NCBI GenBank assembly: GCA_000507305.1
Contig: DF239393.1
Coordinates: 62,001 to 126,000 of the forward strand
Direction: 5' to 3'
DNA length: 64,000 nt
Origin: Breviolum minutum Mf 1.05b.01
Taxonomy: Eukaryota; Sar; Dinophyceae; Suessiales; Symbiodiniaceae
Below the pieces are notes generated by a model. The model was given only the letters and a program-made list of their open reading frames with translations, was not told where the DNA came from and did no database searches. Position numbers and translations under genes: made by a program. This document shows positions 34,001-43,000 of the stretch, one piece after another. Positions within the stretch are counted from its first letter, which is position 1, and each line of letters begins with the position of its first letter.

Positions 34001-37000
34001 GGATGATCATCTTACTGCTTGCAGGTCGGAACAAGAACCATGGTGATATCGCAACTCGCGAAGCTACATGGCGATACCCATCACCCCACTTCGTTTGTTT
34101 GTCATGATGCCTCATCATCCAAGGAACCCCCCCACTACCCCTCACTCGAACAAAAAAACACCCTCACCGTTGGGGATGGTTGTTTTAGCGCGTCCGTTGA
34201 CCCTTCACCCAAATCTCCATCCACCCAGCGCGAGTCACTGGCCGCTGGCCCGAAGACCACCCGTCCGCAGCTCTCCATGGGGCTTTGCAGCACGACGCCA
34301 CGCAGCTCCGGATGTCGCAGCGCCAACTCCACGGTGGGACCCGTTCCAATGGAGCGACCGAAGAGGATGATACCTGGAGGGGTTTTGTCGGGCCTTGGGC
34401 CTTGGAAAACCCCCTCCATTTGAGGGGTCGTTTTAAGGGGAAATCCCGACCCAAATTTGACCCATACATTTTTTGCATCATTTTTTTAAGCCCCCCCAGA
34501 CATGGGTAATTAAATGATCCTTAGGTATTCTTTATACCACTCCGACAGCTCCCCCTGAAAAAAATTGCCTGGGTGAACTAGAGAGGATGTTTCTTCCATA
34601 ACTGAAGGGAAATCAGTTGGGCTTCAGTAAACCCCTCTTCTTTGAACTGGCAAGTTACAATCGTGACACTTTCGGAGCGCACCCTATCACCAATCCTTTC
34701 AATGGTCCGGATATAAAAAGAATCCCGACATACATAGACAGTTGAATGCAAAAGGCTTGGTGGCATCCAATCTTAGAAACCCATAGAAATCCTATCCTCC
34801 GAAATTGCTCCACCAATATCAATGCTTGATCAACATTCCCCCATATTACCGGGGTTGGTAGACTAGTGGTGCCATATTGTATTGAGAAAGGAAGGGCCCT
34901 GTGAGGGTGGTGCCTATAAAGATGGAGTGGTTAGTCTTGTTAGGATGATGCCTTTCATAGTGTCAGGTGGTCTCAGCTTCCAAAAATGCTGCTTCGCTTC
35001 CTCGTGGTGCCACGAAGTACGTGGCGCATAGCATGTGAGATGCGCGTGGCGTCATTGCACAAGCTCTAAAATAAATAAAACTTGTCATTGCTGATATCCA
35101 ACTCTCTCAGAGATAGAGGTCCAGGGACAACGCACCCAAAAACAAAACGTCACTATACACAACAAAAAAAACGGCAAAAAAAGCTTAAAAAACGAAGAAA
35201 TATCCCATAAAAACGCTCAGATGCGGTTGGGAGGGAAGTGCTGCAGCAAATACTCATAAGCTGCCTCCATGGCAAAGACGTGAAGATGGGGGCCATGTTT
35301 GGAGCAAATTTGGGTATGGCTTCTTTGCCGATTTGGGGGTTCCAATGCCATGATTTGGGGAATCCAATGCTATGATTTGCGCGAATTGGATCTTTCACTT
35401 CAAACAAACCGGTGATATGATATTGATATGTTAAATTTTGCTATTTAAAACTGCATGGATACGCCAAACTGCCAACACATCTACTTGACGTGTAATCTCA
35501 TCTAGTTCTTGCTCGTGAAGGCAATGAAGAACAAACGTAGAACCTGATGCCGTCCCTTGTAAACGGAGGATCCTCTCCAAACACATGCATGTTCAGGTTG
35601 TAGCGCGGAACTGTCCATGCTAGCTCTACAAACCTGACCCCACAGTCGCTCCCTTAGCTCCTGAAAAATCGACCCTGACCCGGACCCACTAGGATGTCCG
35701 TTGGAACCTCGCAAATGGTTAGGAACATTTGGTATGTAGACTATGTAGACTATGTAGACTATAGGCCAATTATATTCCAATTATCCGGCATCTTTGCATG
35801 ACAGCCTACTTACTAACAACTTCTAGATAGACGTAGTTATTGATAGCCTAGTTACCAAGCAATCTGTAGGATACTAACCTATTTGCATCCCCTAGTTCCC
35901 CCCAACCATTTCCTTCCCACTTTCCCACAACGGCCTCGATCGACTCATAGCAGGTTTCCTCCGTGGGAGTGCCTTCGCTAAAGCCATAGCCACAGTAGTC
36001 ATAGGCCAAGACGTCCGAGGCGCAGAGCTGCGACATGAGATCCAAGTAATTCCTGATACTTGAGTTGATTTGGATGGAAGAAATGCGTACATAAGATATC
36101 AAGATATGATATGTTTCATCCCAAGATTCAGTTTGTTGATTTGTTGATTGAAGCACAACATTGTGTGCACGCATTCCTTTGAGATTCTCAAGCAGCAAAA
36201 GACGTGCGTACCAAATTCTCTTGTGGGGTAGGAAGTTTTGGGAATGCTTGTGAATCAACAACTACCAACTGATAGAAGAAAGACATCTGTATCCAAGTGG
36301 TTCTTTCATCATGCCTGTTCAATGTACGCCGCGGAGACATTAAGCATTTGACACAAAAGGGAAAATTGCGGTCAAACTAAACTGCATCTACTAGCAAAAC
36401 TCACCATGCTTCAACCAACTTGCCGAAAAAGTTAAGTTAGAAATACAAAAGTGTGGAACCAACCAACCAACTCTCTTGAACATGTTCCTTTCACCCAAAA
36501 AAAGGTAGGTTTTTCCCCGTGCCCTCCATTTCCATCAGCCAAGGTACAACCGCTGTCCCAAATCCTCCGCATTGCCGTGTGAGTAGAGAATCACGCGATC
36601 CGTGCCGCGCAGGCCGCGACGGATGTGCACCGCAGCAATCTGATCTTCGCTTTCGGTCTCCAGGTACAGGAGGTCCTTAAGTGATGTCACAAGAAGGCAA
36701 TGGATTGCAATGGGACCCCTGTTTCGGTTTTGAGAGGGACCTGTAGAAAGAACCACACAGTTTGCGTTGTATGGCTATGTGTGTGTGTGTGTGCACCCAT
36801 AGTTGGTGATTTTCTGTTTGATTTGCAATCTGAGTCCTGTCTACAATCACCAACACTTCCGTTTTGATCACTGCTCAGGTGCGCCTTCCCATTTTGACTT
36901 CCAGTAAAGCCTACAAATCTTGGATGCAATGAGCATTGGATTGCTTGCAACCTAAAATCTCAAGGCACGTTGGGAGGAGGGCTAAGAAGTGATCTGTTTG

Positions 37001-40000
37001 CCAGGTGCTTCCAGGTTTTTGTTGAGGGTCGCGTCTAGTGAGATACGCCAGAAAATGCCAGAAACTCCATCTTTTTTAACCAAACAAGTGTGGAGGGGCC
37101 TTGCCAGAGGTCCTTCTTGATAGGTTTGTCACAACACATCCTAGGGGTTTGCGGCATACATTTGGACCTTTTTAGTGGCAAGTCTTCGTTTTTTTCAGGT
37201 TTCTCCATGTTTCTCCCGGGTTTGAAGTTACAAGTTACTCCTTCCCAATGCGTGGATGGCTTCCTCTCTAAAGCGCATCTGGATCTACACCACTCGAAAC
37301 TTTCATGAAATTTACGGCCAGATGAAGCCCACCAAATTGTCGTAAACAACCCAGTCAGTTGCAAAGAGGGTTGATCCACCTGAGGTCAAATCTTGATTCA
37401 TGTCCGGCCCACCCTCCAAAATATAAGTAGTCTAGATTCAGATGAGATGGCGTTTGAGCACACCACATTTCCAAAAAAAACAAGTCATCAGAATGAAAAA
37501 TCATCTTCTAGTAAAAAGCAGTCGAGCCCTGCAAATGTCCAAAACAAAAAAATCTCTGGAAAACCACCAGCTACAAACATTTTGTTTTCCATCTTTTCGC
37601 CATATTTGTCCATACATTTTCCCCATATGTTCCCCATCATATTTTCACCGTGTTTGTTCATATGTTCCCATATGTTTCCTCATATTTCACCATTATTTTC
37701 CATATTGTCCCCATATTTTTCCCCATATCGCTGTTTTTTTTTTTCGCCCAGGGCCGAGCGTCGGAGCGCTTCTTTAGAGCGTCCTCGAAGCGACTTTTGG
37801 GTGGCACAGGGAAGGCCACTCGCTCCACCGCGGCACCCATTGGTCCCGGATCAAGCGGTCGCAACCGGCAGGGCCGGTTGCGAAGGATGAAGGATTTTTG
37901 TTTGAGATTTTTGAAGACTGAATACTGTAGGTAATGTGTGTGTGTGTTTTTGGGTTTCTTGTTTTTTTTTTGCTTGTTCTGTCATCTTGTTTTTCTTGTT
38001 GTTTTTGCTCTGCTGTTGTTGTTTGTTGTTGGTTACACTGCAGTTGGTGGTGCAAATGGGTATTAACTTCAACTTAGGATGGGAGTTGTGCGCCAATCTA
38101 AAGGTCCATGTAAGGTGATCGAAATCCCAAAGTATACCCCAGAAAATTCACATGTCCTGAAATGGGGACCATTTCAAAAGGAACCTAGTCGTCCTACCAG
38201 CATTTTTCAGGGGATATCTGGGGATATGTTAGTTTTTCGTGGGTCTATTTCGCTAGCTTACAACTGGGGAAACTGAATGGTTGTAATTGTTTAGAGGCCC
38301 TTGGACCTTCATTGAACTGCGGCTTGTTCCATGCTTGTTTCCAATTGCCCCTTAGATCTTCAAGCCAGAACGCGGTTGAGGTAGCGGCGTGGAATTTGAC
38401 ACGACCACCAGACGCTACATCCCCGAAAACTACCCCCCCCCCGAAAAGAACCAACATGACATGGAAAATCAACCATTTGAAGATGTATTTCCTATTGAAA
38501 AATGTGGATTTCCAATTTCATGACGTGTTAATTTTCAGAGGTGTGACATCTTGATTTCCTGAAAATACACCCAAACGCCACAGGGAGAAACCTCGATGCA
38601 AAGAACCCAATTCTTGGGGTTCCAAATGTTTTCTTTCGGTGAAGTATTCCACCAACCCCTGGATTCCACCAACCCCTGGATTTTGTCGTTCGGGAAGGAA
38701 ATCGGAAATCCTTCATGAGGGACGAAACCACGTCGTTCAACCAATAAAGATGTCCAACAAAGAGGAAAGATGTTCAAGGTCCAAAGGTCAAATGCAATCA
38801 GCTCACCTGAATCAAGGTTAAGCATCAGCTTCTTTGGGAGCCCATGGCAATGACCTTTATATATCTTTAACTGCCATGGGCCACTATCTGCTGGTATACA
38901 AGGGACCCCAGGACTTGTAAGTGGTTAATAACCATTCACCAGCAAGTCCCATAACTCAGTAGGGTTGCTTTTTTTCACCCCTTCCACATGGCCAAACTCC
39001 ATGGCGTTTCTATAAATGGGGGGGTGATCTATTACAGTAACCACTTACAAGGTCCTGGCATCATCCTCCAAGTATACAACCCCAACTCACCTGTCCGGCT
39101 TGAGGCGTCTCACCTTGGATAAGCGCCGTGCCAGTAAGCTTTTGGCCGTTCCAGGTGAGCCTAAAAGGAAGAGATGTTCACCTGGCAGGAAGGAAACTCT
39201 GCAGGTGAACATCAGCATGTTCCAATCATTGCCACCCAAACAATCATGGCTTGAGCACACTAGGATTGTTGGGTCATAGTCATCTCATCTGTCTATCCCC
39301 AAAATTTTGAAGCCGTCCAAGTGTCATCGACCTCTCATTTGTTTTCTCGTTATCTCACTTATGCACATCTTTCCTTTTCCATGTTCCATATCACCAACCG
39401 TTTAACTTGTTCTTCTAACATCTCATCACTTAGTCTCAGCAATTATTTCATCACATCCGTTGTCGCATCTGCAGAACAGAGGGGGGGGACAGAAAATGCA
39501 ATGCTTCAATAAGTTTGTGACAGACTGGCTATAATATTCCAGGATATGAAAAGTGTAACACACAAAGAGAAAGACTTGCGTAACCACGAAGAAAACGTGA
39601 AGTCAAAAACAGAAACTTGACAAAACTGAAACCCTATGAGTGCAAAACGACTTGCAAGAACCTCCAACCTCAATAGAAACAACACACTGCAATACAGGAT
39701 ACGGAAACGACACTATTTTAGGCCCATCCCCATTGCGATAATTCCTTTCATAGAGAATTCCTACAAGTCGCAAGGTAAACTTTGTTTTGAAAAAAAAACA
39801 TGAATCACCAGTCAACCAATGATCCAGCTCTCCCCATTTCTGCCCTGCTTGTGCCTGCCAGTGCAGCCAGCAGAAGCAACTTGGCCTGGAAGAGTGGTTG
39901 ATCTCGCGTGAGTTCTCTGGGGAAAAGGGAGGTTACAATCTTGTACTTCCACTTCTGCCCCACAAATTACTGGGTGGTTTCAACCCATTTACGTTAGAAA

Positions 40001-43000
40001 TTTTCCAAGAACCCAGGAAGATGCTGATGCATGCTTCAAATCTTGTCAAGGTTCACGCAACTCAGATCGTCCATTGATTCTCTTGCGGTAGTGACCCCTG
40101 TGGACTTTTCATATTTTGGAGACACAACTCATCCTAGATTGCGCTTCCATGATGGTTTCAGGTGGCTTTAAAATGATACCTTTCCAAGATGGCTTCTTTT
40201 TGAGCGCCGCAGTTGACCCCCCCCCCACCCGTTTGAGCCGCGGAAGAGACCTCTATCCCATCACCTGAAATCCTGGTTGGTTTATATACGGATTCCGGTA
40301 AAGGGCCCTACTAATTTGTGCAACGAGCGTGGTACCCCCTATTGTCATATAAATCCGCAAGCCTAATTGTCAATCATTATAATCCCCATGTAATTGGGCA
40401 GTATATGCGTAGTGTCATCCCTTATATGACCCCAACCAACCAGGGGGACCATTATTTCCTGGTTTACTTGGATGAACACCTCACCTCCACCGAGCGTTCC
40501 ACTAGGCCATCAGAGAGCTTGGCATAGGCCGAATACAAGCCCTGCATGTCGGGGTAGACGTTGGTTCGTCGGGTGGGTGGCTGCTCACCCTCAGAACTGG
40601 GGAGGATCACCAAATTTATAGACTACGTACTATATAGAGTGGTCTACTATGGTCCACCTCTGTTTTCATTGTAAGGATTGCATGTAAGTATATATACAAT
40701 TGTATATTGATATATTACCTTTGCTAGGATACCTTCAGATTATGACTCAGAGGGTATGATTCAAATTGGGACCAGCCTTAACCACCACCAATCTAGGGCT
40801 AGGGTGAATAATAACATCTCACCAGGCTGAAATCCATCCACAGCCCCCCTATTGCCTGCCGATTCTGGATGAGAAAAAGCAACTTATGCTGTATTGATTG
40901 CTGGCCCTACACAATGTGCGATTTCATAATCTCAATAGTGAGTAGTATAATCAACCAACCAGTGGCGACATACATGCATATCTTGGGTAGATAAATAAAA
41001 GTCACCTTTGCCAAAATAGCGATAATTATCTTCATCATTTTCCCACTGTTTTACCAGATTTTCTGGGCATGGCATGCCCCGAATTCCCCCCCCAAAAAAA
41101 AAAAAACATCAACAGGTATATACCCCTCACCCAACCCCGGGCTTGGTTCTTGAAACGTGGCTCATCTTGGCTTGAAAAAGTTATAAAAAGTTACACCCCC
41201 GAAAACTAATACATGACAATGGAACATTCCAACCCTGAATGAAGATGTATAATACATTATAGCTCCCTGAAACTAAGGTACAACCTGAATCACTGGGGTT
41301 TTCGAAGATGTAATTTTTTCCCAAATTGGGAAGGCCGGCTGGCAGGTGCGAACTGTTAGTTTTAGGGGGTTGGTATCTCAGCTTTGTATCTAAGTGTTTT
41401 TCATAATGATTCAACTTTGTATCAGGTACTGATGAGTTTCCAGCTTTGTCCTCTTAGTGTTTGCGGGGGGGTCAGCGACTTACCTTTCCGAGCGTTTTTT
41501 TTTGCCTTCACAGGTGCCAAGCCCTGACCACAATCTCTATGAGGCTCGTGCAAGTCCTCGGGTGATGGAGGGATGAGAATGGATGATTTCTGTTGATACC
41601 TGATGTGTTACAGGGAAGGGGGGGGAAAAGAAAACCGAAAAAAATACCGGGACCGGGCCTTTTTTAAGCCCCAAAAAATGATGGGGTTTTCCGAGTTTGG
41701 TCTATTTTCAGGTGCTAAAATGTGACTTTTCGGGGCCATGGTCACGTTTGCGTAATTTCCCATTCTTTGGTATTGTGGAATAGATTTGTGCAAAAGGAAG
41801 AATGTGCCCACGTGAATCCCACATGAATTTCAGACTTAGCTTACTTTTCTAGTATCTAACGGCCAGCCTCCAGGTTCTTCCTCTAAATATCTTGCCAAAG
41901 GACTTTGCTTTTTTAATGGGATCTTAGGAATGTTCCATCCTGAAAACTAATTGAGTTGTTTAAGTACATTAACAGCTTTCTGATTGGAAAAAATCCAAGC
42001 ATCTTTTCATCGGATCAACTTTTTCCTGGGTTCATGTTACTTTCTTTGCCTGAGTGAATTTATCAAAAAAGCAATTAAGTTTTGAAGCTTACCCGCTTAG
42101 ATGGGTAAAGTCTATATAAACTTCACCCAGCTGTCACTGAACTAAGGGCATTTGGTGGTGGATTTCCCTTATGTTTCCTAGACTTTCATGTGTTTTAGGG
42201 TCATGTCATTAGTGCACACAAAGCCATGTCATGTGTCCAAAAATCTCGGCTCATCCAAGAAGCAGTGCAAAGCCCGATCAGCCAGGCCTTTTAACGGCGA
42301 AAAAACGCACAACCCTTGCTGTTTTTTTGGGTGGTCAAAACACATTACTCCCCCGAAAACTCACATAGAGTGCTGAAAATCAATAGTTGGAAGATGTATT
42401 CCATGTTGAAATAGTACCCCTTTTTAGGGGCTATGAATAGCTATAGCAGCTATATTATCACTTATATACATACATACTTCTGTGCGCGTGTGTAAGTATA
42501 CCGCACGTATTTTTACTGGTTTCGGGCCGGGTGATTTCCAAATGCCATTTAACAAAGACGAATATCATCCCCATAATATAAGCCAAGATTGCTTCATATG
42601 ATCTACATTTTGCTTAATAAGGATTGCATTTGGTCATTTCCAAATATTTCCAAATTCCCTATCACACCAGTTGATATCACTCCCTCACCCCCCAAAAAAA
42701 AAACTTTGATATTTTTTTCACTGCCTTTCAGAATGCCCCGGTGCCTCAGCCTGCGCTTCAGCATGAGCAAAGAAACCACCCAAGGATGCCAGCGCTGCAG
42801 GACGCAACTGTTGAGGATGAACACCTTGTCCGCTCGGTAATTCGACATGGACCAGTCATTTGATACCCTGCAGTTCAGGGTTTTGGCCCCTTTTCTTTAG
42901 TCACAGGGAGAGAAAAAAAGGAAAATGTTGGAGACATACTGTGGGTGGAAAGAAATCCGGCTAACCAACTTGGCATGTATGAACTTTTTCAATAATGGGG

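Larger units (their letters stand above)
30010..39090 (-). other. 9-kb intron of the RavA-like gene containing the ABHD17-like gene
   Basis: The Walker A exon ends at 39091 in phase 2 and the next recognised exon begins at 30009 in phase 0, so a short exon of 1+3n bases is still unplaced. The stretch holds the whole ABHD17-like gene (37840-31939), families C and F elements back to back at 30046-30269, a GAT array at 30519-30625, AT-rich tracts at 31420-31550 and 33410-33500, and several family D/E palindromes. A weak minus-strand block near 31.60-31.70 kb is unassigned. Confidence 0.6.
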
